DNA of 9,963 bases from Suilimivivens sp964458255 (GTDB lineage: Bacteria; Bacillota; Clostridia; Lachnospirales; Lachnospiraceae): NCBI GenBank assembly GCA_964458255.1, contig CAYWHY010000050.1, positions 1 through 9,963 on the forward strand, in the 5' to 3' direction. The notes under the pieces were generated by a model. That model had not been told where the DNA came from. It searched no databases and was given only the letters and a program-made list of their open reading frames with translations. The position numbers were made by a program, and so were the translations under genes. This document shows, piece by piece, positions 1-6,826 of the stretch. Positions within the stretch are counted from its first letter, which is position 1. Each line of letters begins with the position of its first letter.

Positions 1-638
1 ATTTAAATCATTATAATAAGATTATCAATCAAAGAAATAAACTTCTTAAAGATATGTATTTCAATCCGGAATTAAAAGAAACTCTTAATATATGGGATTC
101 GCAGCTTATTTCTTTTGGAAGTAAAATTATTGAAAGAAGAGAACAATTTGCTTCCCAGATAAGTGAAATTATTTATGATATACATAAAAAGCTTTCCGGT
201 GGAAAAGAAGAATTAATTATTAAATATGAACCTGATATTTCTATTGAAAATTTTGAAAAAGCAATGAAAATGAATCAGGAAAGAGATATCAGAATGAAAC
301 AAACTTCCATTGGTCCTCACAGAGATGATTTTTCTTTTATAGTAAATGGAATTGATATACGTAAATATGGTTCTCAGGGACAACAAAGAACGGCAGCTCT
401 TTCTCTTAAATTATCTGAGATAGAACTTGTAAAAAAAATAAGCAAAGATACTCCTTTATTACTTCTTGATGATGTTTTATCAGAGCTTGACAGTAACAGA
501 CAAAATTATCTTCTAAACAGTATAGGAAATATTCAGACTATTATAACATGTACAGGTTTAGATGAATTTATTAATAACAGATTTGAAATCAATAAAATTT
601 TTAAAGTAACAAACGGTAGTATTGTTTGTGAAAATTAG
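1..638 (+). CDS. recF: RecF, DNA replication/repair ATPase, C-terminal part (5' truncated by window edge)
   Basis: RecF is an SMC/Rad50-like ABC ATPase that binds gapped DNA and helps RecO and RecR load RecA at stalled replication forks; it acts in the cytoplasm. The reading frame is already open at the left edge (first full codon at 3) and about 211 residues are visible. RecF is usually about 360 residues, so the N-terminal part with the Walker A loop lies outside. Visible are the ABC signature region GSQGQQRTAALSLKLSEIE (from base 369) and the Walker B/D-loop segment PLLLLDDVLSELD (about bases 453-491), followed by the usual short C-terminal strand-helix ending (QTIITCTGLDEF). The ATG at 54 is an internal methionine, not the start. 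gyrB begins 29 bases downstream, the standard neighbour. Identity is very secure from the motifs plus context. Confidence 0.96.
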   Translation, partial: LNHYNKIINQRNKLLKDMYFNPELKETLNIWDSQLISFGSKIIERREQFASQISEIIYDIHKKLSGGKEELIIKYEPDISIENFEKAMKMNQERDIRMKQTSIGPHRDDFSFIVNGIDIRKYGSQGQQRTAALSLKLSEIELVKKISKDTPLLLLDDVLSELDSNRQNYLLNSIGNIQTIITCTGLDEFINNRFEINKIFKVTNGSIVCEN

Positions 639-654
639 GCGATTTTCGCAGATT

Positions 655-667
655 GGAGTTATTTAAT
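655..667 (+). promoter_or_regulatory. Ribosome binding site that fixes the gyrB start
   Basis: GGAG at 655-658 lies 9 bases before the ATG at 668. The frame is also open from a TTG at 653, but that TTG overlaps the Shine-Dalgarno itself and would have no ribosome site of its own, so the ATG at 668 is preferred. The resulting N-terminus (MSNEYGADQIQILEGLEAVR) is typical of GyrB. Confidence 0.75.
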
Positions 668-2596
668 ATGAGTAACGAATATGGAGCTGACCAAATTCAG
701 ATATTGGAAGGACTTGAAGCTGTTCGTAAAAGACCGGGTATGTATATAGGCACTACATCAAGTAGAGGTCTTCATCATTTAGTTTATGAAATTGTAGATA
801 ATGCAGTGGATGAAGCTTTGGCAGGTTTTTGTGATACGATTCAAGTTTTTATTAATAAAGATAATTCTATTGTAGTAGAAGATAATGGAAGAGGTATTCC
901 TGTTGGAATTAATCATAAAGCAGGAATTCCGGCTGTTGAAGTTGTATTTACGATTCTTCATGCCGGTGGTAAATTTGGTGGTGGAGGATATAAAGTTTCC
1001 GGTGGACTTCACGGTGTAGGAGCTTCTGTTGTAAATGCACTTTCTGATTGGCTTGAAGTAGAAATATGTCAGGATTCTAAAATTTATAAACAAAGATATG
1101 AAAGAGGGCATGTATGTTATCCTTTAAAAATAGTTGGAGAATGTGAACCTGGTAAAACAGGAACTAAAGTTACTTTTAAACCTGATGCTACAATTTTTCA
1201 GGAAACTACAGAATATGAATTCGATGTATTAAAGCAACGTCTACGGGAAATGGCATTTCTTACTAAAGGTCTTAGAATTATATTAACTGATTTAAGAGTA
1301 GAAAAGGAGGAAGAACCTTTTAGCAGGGAATTTTATTATGAAGGTGGTATAAAAGAATTTGTTACTTATTTAAACAGAAGTAAAACTCCTCTTTATAATG
1401 ATATTATGTATTTTGAAGGAACTAAAAATAATGTATATGTAGAAGTTGCCATGCAACATAATGATTCTTATACAGAAAGTTCTTATAGTTTTGTAAATAA
1501 TATTAATACACCGGAAGGCGGTACTCATTTAATTGGCTTTAGAAATGCTCTTACCAAAACCTTTAATGATTATGCAAGAAATAATAAATTGTTAAAAGAT
1601 AGTGAAGCAAATCTTTCAGGTGAAGATATCAGAGAAGGACTGACTGCTATCGTAAGTGTTAAAATTGAAGATCCTCAGTTTGAGGGTCAGACAAAACAAA
1701 AGCTTGGAACTGCAGAAGCCAGAGGTGCAGTAGATGGTATTGTAAGTGAACAGCTTACTTATTTCTTAGAACAAAATCCTGCAGTTGCCAAAATGATATG
1801 TGAAAAATCTATTTTAGCACAGCGTGCAAGAGATGCTGCCAGAAAAGCAAGAGATTTAACAAGAAGAAAAACAGCTTTGGAGGGAATGAGTCTTCCCGGA
1901 AAATTAGCAGACTGTTCCGATAAAGATCCTGCTAATTGTGAAATTTATATTGTAGAGGGAGATTCTGCGGGAGGAAGCGCAAAAACTGCAAGAAGTCGTG
2001 CAACTCAGGCAATTTTACCTCTGCGTGGTAAAATCTTAAATGTAGAAAAAGCAAGACTTGATAAAATATATGCCAATGCGGAAATAAAGGCTATGATTAC
2101 TGCTTTCGGTACAGGTATTCATGATGATTTTGATATCAGTAAATTAAGATACCACAAAATTATTTTGATGACGGATGCAGATGTAGACGGTGCTCATATT
2201 GCAACATTGCTTCTTACCTTTATTTATAGATTTATGCCGGAGCTTATTAAACAGGGATATGTTTATTTGGCACAACCTCCGCTTTATAAGCTTGAAAAAA
2301 ACAAAAAAGTCTGGTATGCCTATAGTGATGAAGAATTAAATAAAATTTTATCAGAAGTAGGCCGTGATCAGAATAATAAAATTCAGCGTTATAAAGGTCT
2401 TGGTGAAATGGATCCTGAGCAGCTTTGGGAAACTACTATGGACCCGGAAAGAAGAATTCTTCTTCGTGTAACAATGAATGAAGAAGCAGAGTCTGAAATA
2501 GATCTAACATTTACTACTCTGATGGGTGATAAAGTTGAACCCAGAAGAGAATTTATTGAGGAAAACGCTAAGTTTGTAAAAAATCTTGATATTTAA
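668..2596 (+). CDS. gyrB: DNA gyrase subunit B (ATPase and TOPRIM subunit)
   Basis: GyrB supplies the ATPase and the metal-binding TOPRIM centre of the A2B2 gyrase, which introduces negative supercoils into DNA. With the ATG at 668 it has 642 residues, the usual length for Gram-positive GyrB, which lacks the large proteobacterial C-terminal insertion. The GHKL ATPase domain (about 1-220) shows EIVDNAVDEALAG (41-53, ATP-contacting E41, N45 and D48), DNGRGIP (72-78) and the lid GGKFGGGGYKVSGGLHGVG (100-118). The transducer domain follows. The TOPRIM domain has VEGDSAGGS with catalytic E430, PLRGKILNVEKA, and MTDADVDGAHI with metal ligands D503 and D505. The C-terminal RYKGLGEMDPEQLW motif contacts GyrA/DNA. 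It sits between recF and gyrA, which separates it from the paralogue parE. No frameshift or missing catalytic residue is seen. Confidence 0.98.
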   Translation: MSNEYGADQIQILEGLEAVRKRPGMYIGTTSSRGLHHLVYEIVDNAVDEALAGFCDTIQVFINKDNSIVVEDNGRGIPVGINHKAGIPAVEVVFTILHAGGKFGGGGYKVSGGLHGVGASVVNALSDWLEVEICQDSKIYKQRYERGHVCYPLKIVGECEPGKTGTKVTFKPDATIFQETTEYEFDVLKQRLREMAFLTKGLRIILTDLRVEKEEEPFSREFYYEGGIKEFVTYLNRSKTPLYNDIMYFEGTKNNVYVEVAMQHNDSYTESSYSFVNNINTPEGGTHLIGFRNALTKTFNDYARNNKLLKDSEANLSGEDIREGLTAIVSVKIEDPQFEGQTKQKLGTAEARGAVDGIVSEQLTYFLEQNPAVAKMICEKSILAQRARDAARKARDLTRRKTALEGMSLPGKLADCSDKDPANCEIYIVEGDSAGGSAKTARSRATQAILPLRGKILNVEKARLDKIYANAEIKAMITAFGTGIHDDFDISKLRYHKIILMTDADVDGAHIATLLLTFIYRFMPELIKQGYVYLAQPPLYKLEKNKKVWYAYSDEELNKILSEVGRDQNNKIQRYKGLGEMDPEQLWETTMDPERRILLRVTMNEEAESEIDLTFTTLMGDKVEPRREFIEENAKFVKNLDI

Positions 2597-2639
2597 TTAT
2601 AAACATAAAAGCCTGTAAATCGGCGGAATGAGAGAAAAA

Positions 2640-5204
2640 ATGGAAGATAATATTTTTGACAAAATCCATGATGTGGATTTAAAGAAGACCATGGAAACCT
2701 CTTATATTGATTATGCTATGAGTGTTATCGCTTCCCGTGCACTTCCCGATGTAAGAGACGGTTTAAAACCGGTACAAAGAAGAGTTCTTTACTCTATGAT
2801 AGAGTTAAATAACGGACCCGATAAGCCGCATAGAAAAAGTGCCCGTATTGTCGGTGATACAATGGGTAAATATCACCCTCATGGTGACAGCTCTATTTAT
2901 GGTGCATTAGTTAATATGGCACAGCCCTGGTCTTTCCGTTATCCTTTGGTAGACGGACATGGAAATTTCGGTTCTGTGGATGGTGACGGTGCTGCTGCAA
3001 TGCGTTATACAGAAGCACGTCTTTCTAAAATTTCTATGGAGCTTCTTGCAGATATTAACAAGGATACTGTAGATTTTGTACCAAACTTTGATGAAACAGA
3101 AAAAGAACCCTGTGTACTCCCCAGCCGTTATCCTAACCTTTTGGTAAACGGTACTACCGGTATTGCAGTAGGTATGGCTACTAATATTCCTCCTCATAAT
3201 TTGAGAGAGGTTGTAAATGCTATTGTTAAAATTATTGATAACAGAGTAATTGATGATAAAGAAACTGAAATTGAAGAAATTTTATCTATTGTAAAAGCAC
3301 CTGATTTTCCTACCGGTGGTATTATTTTAGGTACTAAAGGAAGTGAAGAAGCATACAGAACAGGACGTGGTAAAGTAAGAGTTCGTGCCGTAACAGATAT
3401 TGAAACCATGTCAAACGGTAAAAGCAGAATTATTGTTACAGAATTGCCTTATATGGTAAATAAAGCAAACCTTATTCTCAAAATTGCGGAACTCGTTAAA
3501 CTTAAAAAGATTGACGGTATAACAGATCTTCGTGATGAATCAGACAGAGAAGGTATGCGTATAGTTATTGAACTTCGTCGTGATGCCAATGCTAATGTCA
3601 TTATGAATCAGCTTTATAAGCATACCCAGATGCAGGATACATTCGGTGTCATTATGCTTGCTCTTGTAAATAATGAACCTAAGGTAATGAATCTTCTCGA
3701 TATGCTTAAATATTACATACAGCATCAGGAAGAAGTTGTTACCAGAAGAACAAAATACGATTTGAATAAAGCAGAAGAAAGAGATCATATTTTACAGGGA
3801 TTATTAATTGCACTTGATAATATAGATGAAGTAATTAAAATTATCAGAGGCAGTCAGACGACCCAGATAGCAAAAGAAAGATTGATGGATCGTTTCGGGC
3901 TCACAGAAGTTCAGTCTCAGGCTATTGTAGATATGAGACTTCGTACTCTTACCGGTTTGGAAAGAGAAAAACTTGAAAATGAGCATAAAGAATTACTCGC
4001 AAAAATTAATGAATTAAAGGCAATTTTAGCTGATGAAAAAGTTTTGCTCGGTGTTATCAGAACAGAAATTAAAGCAATTTCCGATAAATATGGTGATGAA
4101 AGAAAGAGCACTATTGGATTTGATGAGTATGATATTTCAATGGAAGATTTAATTCCTATGGATAACACGGTTATTTCCATGACAAATCTTGGATATATCA
4201 AGAGAATGACAATTGATAATTTTAAATCCCAGAACCGTGGAGGTAAAGGAATTAAGGGAATGCAGACAATTGAAGATGATTTTATTGCAGACCTTTTAAT
4301 GACTACAACACACCACTATATTATGTTCTTTACAAATCATGGTCGTGTTTACAGATTGAAAGCGTATGAAATTCCGGAAGCTTCCAGAACATCGAGAGGA
4401 ACAGCTATTATCAATCTGCTTCAACTGAATCCGGGTGAAAAAATTACAGCTATTATGCCGGTAAAGGATTATGAAGAAAATAAAAACTTTTTTATGATTA
4501 CCAAAAAGGGTATTGCTAAGAAAACAAATATTATTGAATACAGTAATATCCGCAAGAATGGTTTAACAGCCATTAATCTTAAGGATGATGATGAATTAAT
4601 TGAAGTAAAGATTACTGATGCAAATACAGAAATTTTCCTTGTAACTAAAAACGGTATGTGTATCCGTTTCAAGGAAACAGATGTAAGGGCAACCGGAAGA
4701 AATTCTATGGGTGTTATAGGTATGAACCTTTCCCATGATGATGAAATTGTGGGTATGCAGTTAGACCATCAAGGTGATTCTCTTCTTATCGTTTCTGAAA
4801 ACGGTATGGGTAAGCGTACTTATTTAGATGAATTTACTGTTCAAAAACGTGGTGGTAAAGGTGTAAAATGTTACAAAATTACCGAAAAAACCGGTGATGT
4901 GGTAGGTGTTAAGGCAGTAAATGATGATCATGAAATTATGATGATTACCACAGGCGGCATTATTATTCAACTCCGTATGGAAGATATCTCTACATTAGGA
5001 CGTATTACATCAGGTGTTAAGATGATTAATCTTGATGAAGGTGTAAAAGTAGCCCAGATTGCTAAGGTAAGAGAAAAAGTTTCTGATGGAAATCAGGAAT
5101 ATGACAATATGGACGATGCTATGGAAGAAATTCCGGAAGAATCAAAAATAATTTTTGCGGAAGATGATGAAGAGGTTACACTTCCAAAAGAAGAAGAGGA
5201 ATAA
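2640..5204 (+). CDS. gyrA: DNA gyrase subunit A (cleavage and wrapping subunit)
   Basis: GyrA cleaves and rejoins the gate DNA segment and wraps DNA around its C-terminal domain, which gives gyrase its negative-supercoiling activity. From the ATG at 2640 the protein has 854 residues. The winged-helix/tower breakage domain (about 1-500) contains RYTEA with catalytic Tyr123 and the quinolone region HPHGDSSIYG (79-88). The C-terminal beta-pinwheel carries the GyrA box QNRGGKG at 531-537 and a second QKRGGKG further on, which argues for GyrA over ParC. An acidic tail ends the protein (EDDEEVTLPKEEEE). An in-frame ATG at 2628 would add MREK, but its only G-rich upstream sequence (GGCGG) abuts the codon. 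The ATG at 2640 has GAGAG at 2630-2634, five bases away, and gives the family-typical start MEDNIFDK, so it is preferred with moderate certainty. Confidence 0.97.
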   Translation: MEDNIFDKIHDVDLKKTMETSYIDYAMSVIASRALPDVRDGLKPVQRRVLYSMIELNNGPDKPHRKSARIVGDTMGKYHPHGDSSIYGALVNMAQPWSFRYPLVDGHGNFGSVDGDGAAAMRYTEARLSKISMELLADINKDTVDFVPNFDETEKEPCVLPSRYPNLLVNGTTGIAVGMATNIPPHNLREVVNAIVKIIDNRVIDDKETEIEEILSIVKAPDFPTGGIILGTKGSEEAYRTGRGKVRVRAVTDIETMSNGKSRIIVTELPYMVNKANLILKIAELVKLKKIDGITDLRDESDREGMRIVIELRRDANANVIMNQLYKHTQMQDTFGVIMLALVNNEPKVMNLLDMLKYYIQHQEEVVTRRTKYDLNKAEERDHILQGLLIALDNIDEVIKIIRGSQTTQIAKERLMDRFGLTEVQSQAIVDMRLRTLTGLEREKLENEHKELLAKINELKAILADEKVLLGVIRTEIKAISDKYGDERKSTIGFDEYDISMEDLIPMDNTVISMTNLGYIKRMTIDNFKSQNRGGKGIKGMQTIEDDFIADLLMTTTHHYIMFFTNHGRVYRLKAYEIPEASRTSRGTAIINLLQLNPGEKITAIMPVKDYEENKNFFMITKKGIAKKTNIIEYSNIRKNGLTAINLKDDDELIEVKITDANTEIFLVTKNGMCIRFKETDVRATGRNSMGVIGMNLSHDDEIVGMQLDHQGDSLLIVSENGMGKRTYLDEFTVQKRGGKGVKCYKITEKTGDVVGVKAVNDDHEIMMITTGGIIIQLRMEDISTLGRITSGVKMINLDEGVKVAQIAKVREKVSDGNQEYDNMDDAMEEIPEESKIIFAEDDEEVTLPKEEEE

Positions 5205-5224
5205 AGATAATCAATAATAGAAAG

Positions 5225-5236
5225 GTTGGTACCAAC
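5225..5236. repeat. Perfect 12-bp palindrome between gyrA and the flotillin gene
   Basis: GTTGGTACCAAC equals its own reverse complement over all 12 bases. It begins at the last G of the probable Shine-Dalgarno (AGAAAGG, 5219-5225) and ends two bases before the flotillin ATG at 5239. It could be a protein-binding half-site pair, or fold as a 4-bp stem with a GTAC tetraloop that shortens the otherwise long 13-base gap between ribosome site and start. Both roles are inference; only the symmetry is observed. Confidence 0.45.
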
Positions 5237-5238
5237 AA

Positions 5239-6759
5239 ATGATAGGTTTAATTATTGGATTAATTGTTGTTTTTTTATTTATATTAGTTTTAGTTACAGG
5301 TTATAAAAAGGCACCGCCGGATACAGCTTATATTATTTCCGGTCTGCGTAAAAAAGTAATTATCGGTAAAGCAAGTATCAAAATTCCTTTCTTAGAGAGA
5401 TTGGATAAATTGAGTCTTAAACTGATTGCTATTGATGTAAAGACTCAGAATGCAGTGCCTACTGCAGATTATATCAATATTCAGGTAGACGCAGCAGTTA
5501 ATGTTAAAATCAGCAGCCAGAAAGAGACTCTTGCATTAGCAGCAGAAAACTTTCTGAATCAGAATACACAGTACATAGCAAATATCGCAAGAGAAGTTCT
5601 CGAAGGTAACATGCGTGAAATCGTAGGTCGTATGAGACTGGAAGAAATGGTTAGCGACCGTCAGAAATTTGCTAATCTGGTAAAAGAAAATGCAGAGCCT
5701 GACCTTGCAGCAATGGGTCTTGATATTGTCAGTTTTAATGTACAGAATTTCTCTGACGGAAACGGTGTTATTGATGATTTAGGTATTGATAATATTTCCC
5801 AGATTAAGAAAAAAGCTGCTATTGCAAAAGCGGAAGCTGAAAAGGAAATTGCGGTTGCAAAGGCAGAAGCTGATAAACAGGCTAATGATGCAAGAATAAA
5901 CGCAGAGCGTGAAATTGCAAAGAAGAATAATGAACTTGCTCTCCAAAAAGCAGAACTTCAGAAATTAGAAGATACTAAGCGTGCGGAAGCCGATGCTGCT
6001 TACAGTATTCAGGAGCAGGAACAGCGTAAGACAATTGAAATTGCAACTCAGGAAGCAAGTATTGCAAAGCAGGAAAAAGAAGTTATCTTAAAACAGCGAG
6101 AAGCGGAAGTTAAAGAAAAGGCTTTGGATGCGGAAGTTAAGAAAAAAGCAGAAGCAGATAAATTTGCACGTCAGCAGCAGTCTGATGCTGAATTGTATGA
6201 AAGAATGAAAAATGCGGAAGCGGATAAATTTGAGCGTGAAAAAGAAGCGGAAGCATTAAAGGCAACAGCAGAAGCTCAGAAATATGCGAAAGAACAGGAA
6301 GCTGCCGGTATTCGTATGGTCGGTGATGCAGAGGCAGAAGCTATTCGTGCAAAAGGTATTGCGGAAGCGGAAGCAATGGAGAAGAAAGCAATTGCTTACC
6401 AGAAGTACAATAACGCCGCTATGGCAGAAATGCTGATTCAGGTACTTCCTGAAATTGCAGGTAAGATTGCAGAGCCTCTTACACAGATTGACAAGATTAC
6501 TATTATCGGTGGCGACGGAAGTAATGGTGTAAATACCGTAGCAGATAATGTACCCGGTGTTATGGCTAAATTATTTGAAACCATGAAAGAAACAGTGGGA
6601 ATAGATTTGGCTGATATTGTAAAGGCCGGTACTTATGATGCTAAGGTTAATAGAAATATTAATTTTACAGGTCTTCCTGAGGAAGAAAAGGAAGAAGCAA
6701 TTGCTGCTGTTTCAACGGCAGTAGCAAATGAAATAGCGACCGATATGGAAAACGCATAA
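5239..6759 (+). CDS. Flotillin (SPFH-domain membrane scaffold protein, FloT/YuaG type)
   Basis: Bacterial flotillins oligomerise on the inner face of the plasma membrane, organise membrane microdomains and influence fluidity, secretion and envelope stress responses. This protein has 506 residues, close to B. subtilis FloT (YuaG). An N-terminal hydrophobic segment (about 2-20, MIGLIIGLIVVFLFILVLV) is the membrane anchor. The SPFH/PHB domain follows (about 24-185), then a long Ala/Glu/Lys-rich coiled coil (about 190-395) containing the EA repeats that define flotillins, and a C-terminal flotillin domain (QKYNNAAMAEMLIQVLPEIAG, given here only by its start QKYNNAAMAEML). It begins 34 bases after gyrA with no terminator between, so co-transcription with gyrA is likely. 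A strong terminator follows directly. No NfeD-family gene, the frequent flotillin partner, is present on either side. The family assignment is strong; the cellular client is unknown. Confidence 0.93.
   Translation: MIGLIIGLIVVFLFILVLVTGYKKAPPDTAYIISGLRKKVIIGKASIKIPFLERLDKLSLKLIAIDVKTQNAVPTADYINIQVDAAVNVKISSQKETLALAAENFLNQNTQYIANIAREVLEGNMREIVGRMRLEEMVSDRQKFANLVKENAEPDLAAMGLDIVSFNVQNFSDGNGVIDDLGIDNISQIKKKAAIAKAEAEKEIAVAKAEADKQANDARINAEREIAKKNNELALQKAELQKLEDTKRAEADAAYSIQEQEQRKTIEIATQEASIAKQEKEVILKQREAEVKEKALDAEVKKKAEADKFARQQQSDAELYERMKNAEADKFEREKEAEALKATAEAQKYAKEQEAAGIRMVGDAEAEAIRAKGIAEAEAMEKKAIAYQKYNNAAMAEMLIQVLPEIAGKIAEPLTQIDKITIIGGDGSNGVNTVADNVPGVMAKLFETMKETVGIDLADIVKAGTYDAKVNRNINFTGLPEEEKEEAIAAVSTAVANEIATDMENA
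5824..5955 (+). repeat. 11-residue (hendecad) repeats in the flotillin coiled coil
   Basis: Residues 196-239 of the flotillin read as four consecutive 11-residue units: AKAEAEKEIAV, AKAEADKQAND, ARINAEREIAK, KNNELALQKAE; the first three align well and the fourth is weak. A second phase-matched pair occurs later, where AEADKF recurs at residues 304 and 326, exactly 22 residues (two hendecads) apart. Eleven-residue periodicity is characteristic of right-handed or near-straight coiled coils. Confidence 0.6.
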
Positions 6760-6761
6760 AT

Positions 6762-6798
6762 AAATCGGAGTTAGAAATAAGTTCTGACTCCGATTTTT
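6762..6798 (+). terminator. Intrinsic terminator after the flotillin gene
   Basis: Left arm 6762-6776 and right arm 6782-6796 pair over 15 bp with a single G-U wobble, around the 5-base loop ATAAG. The stem has the G/C core CGGAG/CTCCG and runs into a T tract (TTTTT, 6794-6798). It starts two bases after the flotillin stop codon and separates the recF-gyrB-gyrA-flotillin block from the GH13 gene. The arm sequence is A-rich on the left, so weak activity in the opposite direction is possible but no gene on the - strand needs it. Confidence 0.88.
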
Positions 6799-6826
6799 GA
6801 AAAAATAAAGATGAGAGGTAATCAGT

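Noticed and set aside
583..611. TTGAAA near the end of recF as a gyrB promoter
   Set aside because: At the correct spacing the -10 position reads GTAACA, a poor match.
639..649. Small inverted repeat GCGATTTTCGC between recF and gyrB as a terminator
   Set aside because: Only a 4-bp stem with a 3-base loop and no T tract; too weak, and the genes are normally co-transcribed.
653..667. TTG at 653 as the gyrB start, adding MELFN
   Set aside because: The TTG shares its last base with the Shine-Dalgarno GGAG and has no ribosome site of its own; ATG 668 is well placed and gives the typical GyrB N-terminus.
779..1111. 110-codon open frame on the - strand inside gyrB
   Set aside because: Fully inside the conserved ATPase domain of gyrB; a shadow of its codon usage.
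2586..2609. TTGATA and TATAAA-like sequences as a gyrA promoter
   Set aside because: The spacing between the possible -35 and -10 boxes is about 6 or 12 bases, not near 17.
4230..4250. GyrA box QNRGGKG with Asn at the second position as a functional defect
   Set aside because: The second position varies among bacterial GyrA proteins and the RGGKG core is intact.
6799..6826. Promoter for the GH13 gene between the terminator and its ribosome site
   Set aside because: The stretch is A-rich but no -35/-10 pair with acceptable spacing can be placed.
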